A stretch of 10,535 nt of DNA from an uncultured Erysipelotrichaceae bacterium. GTDB taxonomy: Bacteria > Bacillota_I > Bacilli_A > Erysipelotrichales > Erysipelotrichaceae. The number at the start of each line of letters is the position of its first letter. Positions within the stretch are counted from its first letter, which is position 1. The translations under genes and the position numbers were made by a program. A model generated the notes under the pieces. It ran no database searches. It saw nothing but the letters and a program-made list of their open reading frames with translations, and had not been told where the DNA came from. Below, in pieces: positions 1 to 5,743 of this stretch. The stretch spans positions 1 through 10,535 of the forward strand of contig ONOV01000198.1 in the NCBI GenBank assembly GCA_900319505.1, read 5' to 3'.

Positions 1-17
1 GGTTTATTTTCAGACAT
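1..17 (-). CDS. 5' end of a divergent gene cut by the window edge
   Basis: On the minus strand an ATG at 17-15 opens a frame reading M-S-E-N-K-P before the sequence ends. It is preceded by AGGAG (28-24) with a 6-nt spacing, and further up by a promoter-like pair (-10 TATAAC at 50-45). Six residues are far too few to name the product. The start itself is credible because ribosome-binding site, spacing and promoter all line up and the gene lies back to back with the plus-strand gene at 129. Confidence 0.6.
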
Positions 18-44
18 AAAACACTCCTGAACGTACATTTCTAT

Positions 45-72
45 GTTATAGGCAGTGAGCGAAAAATGCAAA
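45..72 (-). promoter_or_regulatory. Promoter of the left-edge minus-strand gene
   Basis: On the minus strand TTTGCA (72-67, 4/6 to TTGACA) and TATAAC (50-45, 5/6 to TATAAT) are separated by 16 nt. The predicted start near 38 gives a leader of about 21 nt containing the AGGAG. It is read from sequence only, with no experimental support. Its -35 occupies the same bases as the weak -35 of the plus-strand promoter. Confidence 0.45.
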
Positions 73-96
73 TACCCTCATACAATCCTGTATAAT
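67..96 (+). promoter_or_regulatory. Promoter of the unknown protein–pth operon
   Basis: A perfect TATAAT stands at 91-96. The -35 is poor: TGCAAA at 67-72 matches 3/6 with an 18-nt spacer. The predicted start near 103 gives a leader of about 25 nt carrying AAGGAG. This is the only consensus -10 in the 111-nt divergent gap that faces right. Confidence 0.55.
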
Positions 97-114
97 ACAT
101 TCCGTATATACATA

Positions 115-120
115 AAGGAG
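115..120 (+). promoter_or_regulatory. Shine-Dalgarno that decides the start of gene 1
   Basis: AAGGAG lies 8 nt before the ATG at 129 but only 2 nt before an in-frame GTG at 123. The normal spacing selects ATG 129, so the two extra residues given by the GTG start should be dropped. Confidence 0.75.
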
Positions 121-128
121 ATGTGCAG

Positions 129-998
129 ATGTTATTTACGATAGTCTGTTTTGCTGTCATGATCATTCTGATTGTTCAGATGGTCAGACAGATGAATGCC
201 AATAAGGCCGTCCAGCCGGTGGTGAACCTGATCCGCAAGATTGATGATCAGGAAGAATTTCTCAAAGGTGCAGATGAAGGCATTGCCGGGGCAAAGAATG
301 AGATGCAGAAAACAAAGTTTCAGATTCTCAAGCTGTGGGGTCTTGCGACTTATGGAATGTATGAAGAATACGATGCCCTGCTGCCTGAGATTCATTCAGA
401 TACCCTGATGGGCAATAAGCAGGCCCCGAATGATGATTCTTTATTCTATATGGTGCTGGCCATTCCCAACATCCTGCAGAAGGACCATCAGATGGAAAAA
501 GCAGATGCCCTGCTTGCCAAAATAAAAGAAGATATTGAAGGTGCGGAAAACAGACTGGATTATCAGATCGGCCTTGCCTGCAATGATGCCTATGCGGACC
601 GCAATGACAAAGGTGTTTCCTTTTTTGAAAAGGTCATGGATGGGGATTATGGCGAATATGAATACCAGAAGAATCTGATCTCTTTATATAAGGAGACGGT
701 AGCGGCCATGCTGTATAAACATTACATGGTCATCAATGACCAGGATAAAGTACAGGATGTTCTGCCGTTAGTCGAAAGCTACAATGAGACAAGAATCGGC
801 GAAACATGGCTGAAGAATATCGGTGCTTCCCTGCCGGAAGAAGAAGAGAAGGAAGAAGAGACTGCTGAAGAAACAGAAGAAAGCACAGAGTCTGAAGAAC
901 AGGAAGACAGTGCGGAACATGCTTCAGAAGAAACTTCGGACGGCCTCAGTGCAAGCGGCGACAGCTTTGCGGATGAGACAAAGGAGAAAGACGAATGA
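129..998 (+). CDS. Membrane-anchored helical protein with acidic C-terminal tail, function unknown
   Basis: I do not recognise this 289-residue protein. Residues 2-19 are a strongly hydrophobic segment followed by Arg20, which suggests a single N-terminal anchor with the rest probably in the cytoplasm. Residues 30-232 look all-helical, with alternating short amphipathic stretches (for example 106-137 and 142-170) that could form TPR-like hairpins; this is inference from pattern, with no canonical TPR consensus seen. Residues 236-289 are low-complexity and very rich in Glu, Ser and Thr, ending in Lys-Asp-Glu. The gene has AAGGAG and a TATAAT promoter, and its TGA overlaps the ATG of pth (ATGA), so the two are co-transcribed and translationally coupled. 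A scaffold or assembly role at the membrane is possible but not shown. Confidence 0.8.
   Translation: MLFTIVCFAVMIILIVQMVRQMNANKAVQPVVNLIRKIDDQEEFLKGADEGIAGAKNEMQKTKFQILKLWGLATYGMYEEYDALLPEIHSDTLMGNKQAPNDDSLFYMVLAIPNILQKDHQMEKADALLAKIKEDIEGAENRLDYQIGLACNDAYADRNDKGVSFFEKVMDGDYGEYEYQKNLISLYKETVAAMLYKHYMVINDQDKVQDVLPLVESYNETRIGETWLKNIGASLPEEEEKEEETAEETEESTESEEQEDSAEHASEETSDGLSASGDSFADETKEKDE
836..861 (+). repeat. Pure purine, GAA/GAG-rich tract encoding the poly-Glu tail
   Basis: Twenty-six consecutive purines, an irregular GAA/GAG tract, encode the first Glu/Lys run of the acidic tail (from residue 236 on). Similar but interrupted purine stretches continue to about 990. Such tracts can change length by slippage and contain internal AGGA-like sequences. 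Confidence 0.6.
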
Positions 999-1573
999 AA
1001 CTGATTGCAGGTTTAGGCAATCCCGGTAAAGAATACGAAAAGACAAGACATAACAGCGGCTGGATGGCCATGGACAGACTGGCGGAAAAGTGCGGTGCGG
1101 ATGTCAGTACGAAAAAGTTCAATGCACTGACGGCCTCCATCAGAATTGAAGGCGAAGCCGTTCTGTTAATGAAGCCATTGACCTATATGAATGAATCCGG
1201 TTCAGCGGTTGTTCAGGCAGTAAACTACTATCATATCGATCCGCAGGATATTCTGATCCTGCATGATGACATGGATCTGCCGGCCGGATCCGTAAGGATC
1301 AGAACCGGCGGTTCAGCCGGCGGTCAGAAAGGCATGAAGTCTATCATCCAGTGTCTGGGGACAGATCACATTGCCCGTATACGCATCGGCGTCGGTCATT
1401 CCAGAAGAGGTGAACATGAACTGGTACCGGACTGGGTACTGTCGCCTGTGCCGAAGAGTGAAATGGATGTTTATGAGACCGCTCTGAAGGATGCGGCAGA
1501 TGCCGCCTATGACTGGGTCTATCGGCCGATGGACCGCATCATGAATGAATACAATATCAAAGTAAAAGACTGA
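995..1573 (+). CDS. pth: Peptidyl-tRNA hydrolase
   Basis: Pth cleaves the ester bond of peptidyl-tRNAs that drop off ribosomes, returning free tRNA; it is cytoplasmic and usually essential. The 192-residue length is normal. Family landmarks are GLGNPG (5-10... Asn9 binding), catalytic His19 in TRHNSG, TYMN with Asn66, and HDDMDLP with Asp91. The usual GGHNG loop reads GGQKG, so the residue equivalent to E. coli Asn114 is Lys112. AAGGAG (981-986) lies 8 nt before the ATG, which overlaps the stop of the upstream gene by 4 nt. The stop codon forms the first base of a terminator stem. In B. subtilis the same gene (spoVC) sits just upstream of fin and mfd, as here without fin. Confidence 0.97.
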   Translation: MKLIAGLGNPGKEYEKTRHNSGWMAMDRLAEKCGADVSTKKFNALTASIRIEGEAVLLMKPLTYMNESGSAVVQAVNYYHIDPQDILILHDDMDLPAGSVRIRTGGSAGGQKGMKSIIQCLGTDHIARIRIGVGHSRRGEHELVPDWVLSPVPKSEMDVYETALKDAADAAYDWVYRPMDRIMNEYNIKVKD

Positions 1574-1604
1574 GGATACTGGCACATCAGTATCCTTTTC
1601 TTTC
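1573..1604 (+). terminator. Intrinsic terminator after pth
   Basis: AGGATACTG (1573-1581) pairs perfectly with CAGTATCCT (1588-1596) around a 6-nt loop GCACAT, followed by a T-rich run TTTTCTTTC (1596-1604). The left arm begins with the last base of the pth TGA codon. It closes the gene-1–pth operon only 24 nt before the mfd start. Confidence 0.9.
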
Positions 1605-1613
1605 AAAAAAGGA

Positions 1614-1619
1614 TAGAAT
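1614..1619 (+). promoter_or_regulatory. Possible -10 element of mfd
   Basis: TAGAAT ends 8 nt before the mfd ATG. No good -35 is found 15-19 nt upstream, where the terminator arm lies. With the terminator ending at 1604, a promoter for mfd has to sit within this short gap or overlap the hairpin, unless mfd depends on read-through from pth. A start 6-8 nt downstream would give a leader of 0-2 nt. Confidence 0.3.
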
Positions 1620-1627
1620 AGCAGAAC

Positions 1628-4600
1628 ATGAAAAAAACTAGAACAAAGATGCCTGACTGGCTGATCAGGGAAATAAAGGACAATCCGGCACTGGCGGATC
1701 TCAAACACAGAAGAGGCAGACTGCCGGTGAATAATATCATGGCGGAAGCCCTCATCATATCTGCTTCCTATGCTGAAAATCCCCGGCCGATCCTGGTGGT
1801 GAAAAAGAACCTATACCATGCCCAGCGCTTCTATGAAAGAATCTCATCCTTTCTGAAGGAAGACCAGTGTGCATTATTCGGTTCGGATGAATCACTCAGA
1901 GTGGAGGCCATTGCCGCATCGCCGGAAATGCGGGCGGCCAAGGTGGATACCCTTTCTTCCCTTCTCGTACAGCCGGATCAGGTGGTTGTGACATGTCCTT
2001 CTGCCTTATTGAGGTTTCTGCCGAAGCGCAGCACGTTTGAAAGAGGCTGTCTCAGCCTGAAAGTCAATGATGAAGCAGATCCGGAAGACATCCGGCGCCG
2101 TCTAAGATCCGGGGGCTACAGTGAAACATCTCATGTTGATCAGCCTTTAAGCTTTGCCAGCCGCGGTGAAATCATTGATATCTATTCCATCAACTATGAA
2201 AATCCGATCCGTATTGAATTCTTTGATACGGTCATCGAATCCATCCGTTTCTTTGATCTTGTCAGCCAGAAAACCATCAAAACGATTGATGAAGTAAGAA
2301 TTGTACCGGCATCTGATGTGCTGTTTGATCCGGCTGATATGGAAGAGATCAGAAGCGGTGTTGAGAAGGCAATGGATGAGGATACGGATCTGTTCTTAAG
2401 AGAACAGACCGCAGATGATCTGGACAGTATTGAACAGGGCATAACGGAAAACGGCTTCTATCCCTATCTTTCTTTTGTGAAGGACTCTGCCTCTATCATT
2501 GATTACATGGATCATCCGCTTGTTCTTCTTTCTGAAGAAAGAGAGATCAGAGACAATATCAAAAAGCTGAACCAGGAAACAGCAGCCTATATCATGGAAA
2601 TGGTATCTGAAGGCAAGATGCTCAAACGCTATACCATGTGGCATGACTTTGATCGGATCGCTGAAGGCTGTACCAGGATGATCACGGACTATGCCATGCC
2701 GGACAGGTCCGGTATCCGTGAAATTGATTCAGTACCGGAATTGCTGGATGTGAAGATCCGCATGATCAACCGTCCGGGCCGTAAAGTACTGGTTTTAAAT
2801 GAACATGAAAAGGAGTCCGTCACCAAGGTGATGGGACAGTACTTCATCAATTGGAATGAGATCGGCGATCATGATGAAGTCAATGAAGGCTTCTCCATTT
2901 ACCAGGGAGAACTTCCCCAGGGCTTTGCCATGGAAGACAGAAACCTCATGGTTTACTCTTCCCGGGAAATCTTTGATGTGACTCATCATGCCGGACGCTA
3001 TGAGAAGAAATTCCAGAATGCGGAAGTTATTTCCAGCTTTGATGAACTCAATCCGGGTGATTATGTTGTGCATGCCAAGTATGGTGTCGGCCAGTATATC
3101 GGCATTGAGACACGGGACGATGAAGGCGTGAAGCGCGATTTCATCAAGATCGCCTACCGGGGCAATGCGTCGCTGTATGTACCGCTGGAACATTTCCAGA
3201 GTGTCAGAAAGTTTGTCTCCCGGGAAGGGGTTGTGCCGCGGCTGAATAAGATCGGCTCCAATGAATGGGAAAAGACAAAGGCCAAGATCCGTAAGGATGT
3301 CGGTGAAATTGCAGATCGGCTGGTCAGACTGTATTCCGTCAGAGAAGAACATATCGGTCATGCGTTCAGTCCTGATTCCGATCTGATGCGCAAGTTTGAA
3401 AGTGAATTCCCGTATGAACTGACTCCGGATCAGGCCAAGGCAGTGCAGGATGTCAAACGTGACATGGAAAGCAGCAGGCCGATGGACCGTCTGATCTGCG
3501 GCGATGTGGGCTTCGGCAAGACAGAGATTGCCGTACGTGCTTCCTTCAAAGCTGTACAGGATGGCTATCAGACAGCCGTGCTCTGTCCGACAACCATTCT
3601 TGCCGAACAGCATTTCAAGACTTTCTCATCCCGCTATGAAGGCTATCCGGTCACCATCCGTGTACTGGACCGCTTTCAGCCGGCTGAAGAAGTCAGAAAG
3701 ACACTGGAAGGCCTGCAGAAGGGAACTGTCGATATTGTCATCGGTACACATCGTCTCTTGTCCAAAGATGTAAAGTTCAGCAGGCTTGGCCTGCTTGTGG
3801 TGGATGAAGAGCAGCGGTTCGGTGTGGAACACAAGGAAAAGATCAAGGAAATGAAGAATGACATTGATGTACTGACCCTCAGTGCCACCCCGATCCCGAG
3901 AACCTTACAGATGTCGCTCATCGGCATCCGCCAGATATCCCAGCTTGAAACCCCGCCCCGCAACCGCTATTCCATTCAGACCTATGTTGTGGAAAATGAT
4001 GACGGCCTGGTGGCGGATGCGATTGAAAAAGAACTGGCCCGGGGCGGTCAGGTATTCTATCTGTACAACAACATTGAACGCATCTATGAAACCGCCCAGC
4101 GTCTGCGCCGGATGGTCAAGGAAGCACATGTCGGCATCATTCATGGCAAGATGGACCGGGAAGATGTAGAGAATACCATGATGCAGTTCTATCGGCATGA
4201 ACTGGATGTCATGGTCTGTACGACCATCGTGGAAAACGGCATTGATATTCCCAATGCCAATACCATCATTGTCGATAATGCCCAGAACTTCGGTCTGGCC
4301 CAGCTGTATCAGATCAAGGGCAGAGTCGGCCGCAGCGACCGGGTTGCCTATGCCTATCTGATGATTCCTCCGGGACGTATACTGCAGGAAGCCGCTTCCA
4401 AGCGTCTGCAGGCGATCAAGGATTTTGCCTCGCTCGGCTCCGGCTATAAGATTGCCATGCGTGATATTGCCATACGCGGGGCGGGAGATCTTCTGGGACC
4501 GCATCAGTCCGGCTTTATTGACACGGTCGGTATTGATATGTATATTGAGATGCTCAATGAAGCCATAACGGAAAGAAAGACCGGGAAGAAGCCGGAAGAA

Positions 4601-5062
4601 AAGAAACCGGCAAAGAGTGCCAATGTGGCGGTGACCCGTTATATTCCGGAAGGCTTCTCACCGGATGATTATGACCGTCTTGATTTCTATACCCGGATCA
4701 ATAGCATCCGTTCCCTGAAAGAGCTGAAGGAAATGAAGAATGAAGTCATTGACCAGTACGGCCGTCTGCCCAAACAGGTAGAAGCACTGTTTACCAAGAA
4801 ACATCTGGATCTACTGGTCAATGAACCATATGTGGACAGCCTGCGTCAGACAAACGAAGGCACGGTCATTACCTTCTCTTCCCTGTTCTCACAGACCCTG
4901 GATGGGGTGAAAGTATTTGAAAAGATGTACGGCGTCAGTAAGGATATCCGCCTCAGGTATGCCAGCAGCTGTATGGTTGTGACAGTGCCCAAGGTCAGAA
5001 ATGTACTGCCGCTGTGCATCCAGGTCATTGAAACAATGCCGGAGGCAAAGAAAGAGAAATGA
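1628..5062 (+). CDS. mfd: Transcription-repair coupling factor
   Basis: Mfd is an ATP-driven DNA translocase that pushes off RNA polymerase stalled at lesions and recruits UvrA. At 1144 residues it is full length. In order: a UvrB-like N-terminal module (about 1-340), a CarD-like RNA-polymerase-interacting domain (about 470-545, with NPGDYVVH at 475), then the RecG-like motor with Walker A GDVGFGKTE (Lys631), DEEQ (726-729), SATP (752-755), and QIKGRVGRS (895-903, with motif VI arginines), followed by the C-terminal TRCF domain (about 1005-1105). The ATG at 1628 gives the usual N-terminus length, but there is no Shine-Dalgarno at normal spacing; AAAAGGA lies 14 nt away. Its TGA overlaps the rqcP ATG by 4 nt. 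Confidence 0.97.
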   Translation: MKKTRTKMPDWLIREIKDNPALADLKHRRGRLPVNNIMAEALIISASYAENPRPILVVKKNLYHAQRFYERISSFLKEDQCALFGSDESLRVEAIAASPEMRAAKVDTLSSLLVQPDQVVVTCPSALLRFLPKRSTFERGCLSLKVNDEADPEDIRRRLRSGGYSETSHVDQPLSFASRGEIIDIYSINYENPIRIEFFDTVIESIRFFDLVSQKTIKTIDEVRIVPASDVLFDPADMEEIRSGVEKAMDEDTDLFLREQTADDLDSIEQGITENGFYPYLSFVKDSASIIDYMDHPLVLLSEEREIRDNIKKLNQETAAYIMEMVSEGKMLKRYTMWHDFDRIAEGCTRMITDYAMPDRSGIREIDSVPELLDVKIRMINRPGRKVLVLNEHEKESVTKVMGQYFINWNEIGDHDEVNEGFSIYQGELPQGFAMEDRNLMVYSSREIFDVTHHAGRYEKKFQNAEVISSFDELNPGDYVVHAKYGVGQYIGIETRDDEGVKRDFIKIAYRGNASLYVPLEHFQSVRKFVSREGVVPRLNKIGSNEWEKTKAKIRKDVGEIADRLVRLYSVREEHIGHAFSPDSDLMRKFESEFPYELTPDQAKAVQDVKRDMESSRPMDRLICGDVGFGKTEIAVRASFKAVQDGYQTAVLCPTTILAEQHFKTFSSRYEGYPVTIRVLDRFQPAEEVRKTLEGLQKGTVDIVIGTHRLLSKDVKFSRLGLLVVDEEQRFGVEHKEKIKEMKNDIDVLTLSATPIPRTLQMSLIGIRQISQLETPPRNRYSIQTYVVENDDGLVADAIEKELARGGQVFYLYNNIERIYETAQRLRRMVKEAHVGIIHGKMDREDVENTMMQFYRHELDVMVCTTIVENGIDIPNANTIIVDNAQNFGLAQLYQIKGRVGRSDRVAYAYLMIPPGRILQEAASKRLQAIKDFASLGSGYKIAMRDIAIRGAGDLLGPHQSGFIDTVGIDMYIEMLNEAITERKTGKKPEEKKPAKSANVAVTRYIPEGFSPDDYDRLDFYTRINSIRSLKELKEMKNEVIDQYGRLPKQVEALFTKKHLDLLVNEPYVDSLRQTNEGTVITFSSLFSQTLDGVKVFEKMYGVSKDIRLRYASSCMVVTVPKVRNVLPLCIQVIETMPEAKKEK

Positions 5063-5340
5063 GAATTGATAAATATCTGAAAGCATCACGCATCATGAAA
5101 AGAAGAACGATCGCCAATGAACTTGCCGCCAGCCAGCGGGTCATGATCAACGGACGGACAGTCAAGCCTTCACATGAGGTTAATCCCGGTGATACGGTAA
5201 CGGTTACTTTCGGCCGCCGGCAGATCGAAATCAGAGTTACATCCGTCAGTGAACCGAAGAAGAAAAAGGATGCGGCTGAAATGTATGAAATCATTTCAGA
5301 ATCCACCTTTCCGGAAACAGAGGAAGACAGCCAGGGTTGA
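5059..5340 (+). CDS. rqcP: S4-domain ribosome-associated quality-control factor RqcP
   Basis: This 93-residue protein matches B. subtilis RqcP (YabO, Hsp15 family) from end to end as I recall it: an N-terminal S4 RNA-binding fold beginning MRIDKYLK, the basic KRR at 14-16, INGRTVKPSHEV with the PGD turn near residue 43, and a Lys-rich linker before AAEMYEI. The tail is a few residues longer than the 86 of B. subtilis. RqcP binds obstructed 50S subunits with RqcH and helps add poly-alanine tails to stalled nascent chains. The ATG overlaps the mfd TGA (ATGA). Ribosome-binding signals are weak (GGAGG is 13 nt upstream), so translation is probably coupled to mfd. An Hsp15-like heat-shock role is the alternative name, but the gene context favours RqcP. 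Confidence 0.93.
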   Translation: MRIDKYLKASRIMKRRTIANELAASQRVMINGRTVKPSHEVNPGDTVTVTFGRRQIEIRVTSVSEPKKKKDAAEMYEIISESTFPETEEDSQG

Positions 5341-5365
5341 ATCCGCCTGACGCAAGTGTTATAAA
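5337..5365 (+). promoter_or_regulatory. divIC promoter placed for a leaderless transcript
   Basis: TTGAAT (5337-5342, 4/6 to TTGACA) and TATAAA (5360-5365, 5/6 to TATAAT) are separated by the ideal 17 nt. Exactly 6 nt separate the -10 from the divIC ATG at 5372, so the expected +1 is the A of the ATG. The -35 overlaps the rqcP stop codon. No Shine-Dalgarno is present in the gap; only AGG touches the start at 1 nt spacing. Confidence 0.65.
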
Positions 5366-5371
5366 ACAGGT

Positions 5372-5707
5372 ATGAACAAAAACAGAACGGTAAAAAAAAC
5401 ACGGAAGAAGAAAAGAAGAAAGCTGACGCCGGTTACCAAGCTGTTATGCATTGCTCTGCTTGCGGTATCCGTCTATCTTCTGGTACAGATCGGCCGTACC
5501 GTATATACAACGTACAGACTCAGTGCTGAACTCAGCGATGTACAGACAAAGCTTGAAAAAGTAAAGAGTGAAAACGAGAGTCTGAGCAAGGAAAAGGAAA
5601 AGCTGCAGGATCCTGACTATGTGGAAAGCTATGCCAGATCCAATTACAACCTTTCCAAATCCGGCGAGCAGATCTTCTATCTTCCCCAGAATGATGCCAA
5701 AGACTGA
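5372..5707 (+). CDS. divIC: Septum formation initiator DivIC/FtsB-like protein
   Basis: DivIC works with FtsL and DivIB (FtsQ) as the divisome sub-complex that activates septal wall synthesis. The 111-residue layout is typical of the family: a very basic cytoplasmic N-terminus (1-21, runs of Lys and Arg), one membrane segment (about 22-40), an outward-facing coiled coil (about 44-79, with KLEKVKSENESLSKE), and the conserved C-terminal motif around 80-105, where YVESYAR leads to SGEQIFYLP, matching the usual Y..ARE....GE.....P pattern. Position after rqcP matches B. subtilis apart from the missing yabP and yabQ. It has its own promoter ending 6 nt before the ATG and a terminator that starts inside its last codons. 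Confidence 0.92.
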   Translation: MNKNRTVKKTRKKKRRKLTPVTKLLCIALLAVSVYLLVQIGRTVYTTYRLSAELSDVQTKLEKVKSENESLSKEKEKLQDPDYVESYARSNYNLSKSGEQIFYLPQNDAKD

Positions 5708-5727
5708 ACTGTAAAGTTCAGTCTTTT
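5699..5727 (+). terminator. Intrinsic terminator after divIC
   Basis: A 12-bp perfect stem (5699-5710 with 5715-5726; core GACTGAACT/AGTTCAGTC) closes a GTAA tetraloop and ends in TTTT (5724-5727). The left arm spans the divIC TGA at 5705-5707. The near-symmetrical A and T flanks would also give a short T-run in the reverse direction. Confidence 0.93.
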
Positions 5728-5731
5728 CCGG

Positions 5732-5737
5732 TATGAT
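5732..5737 (+). promoter_or_regulatory. -10 element of the glycerate kinase gene, leaderless spacing
   Basis: TATGAT (5/6 to TATAAT) ends 6 nt before the ATG at 5744. The -35 is poor: TGTAAA (5710-5715, 16-nt spacer) falls in the loop region of the preceding terminator. There is no Shine-Dalgarno between the terminator and the ATG. The 16 nt left after the terminator cannot hold a normal leader. Confidence 0.5.
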
Positions 5738-5743
5738 GAATGT

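Noticed and set aside
123..128. GTG start for the first plus-strand gene
   Set aside because: Only 2 nt from the AAGGAG; the ATG at 129 has the proper 8-nt spacing.
1270..1325. GC-rich short palindromes in pth (GGATC and CCGGC repeats)
   Set aside because: They encode conserved residues (DLPAG to GGSAGG) and reflect the codon preference for CCG and GGC; no separate function is supported.
2795..3613. 272-codon open frame on the minus strand inside mfd
   Set aside because: Antisense to a full-length, motif-complete Mfd; no family resemblance and no convincing start signals. The same applies to the minus frames at 3905-4504 and 1313-1708.
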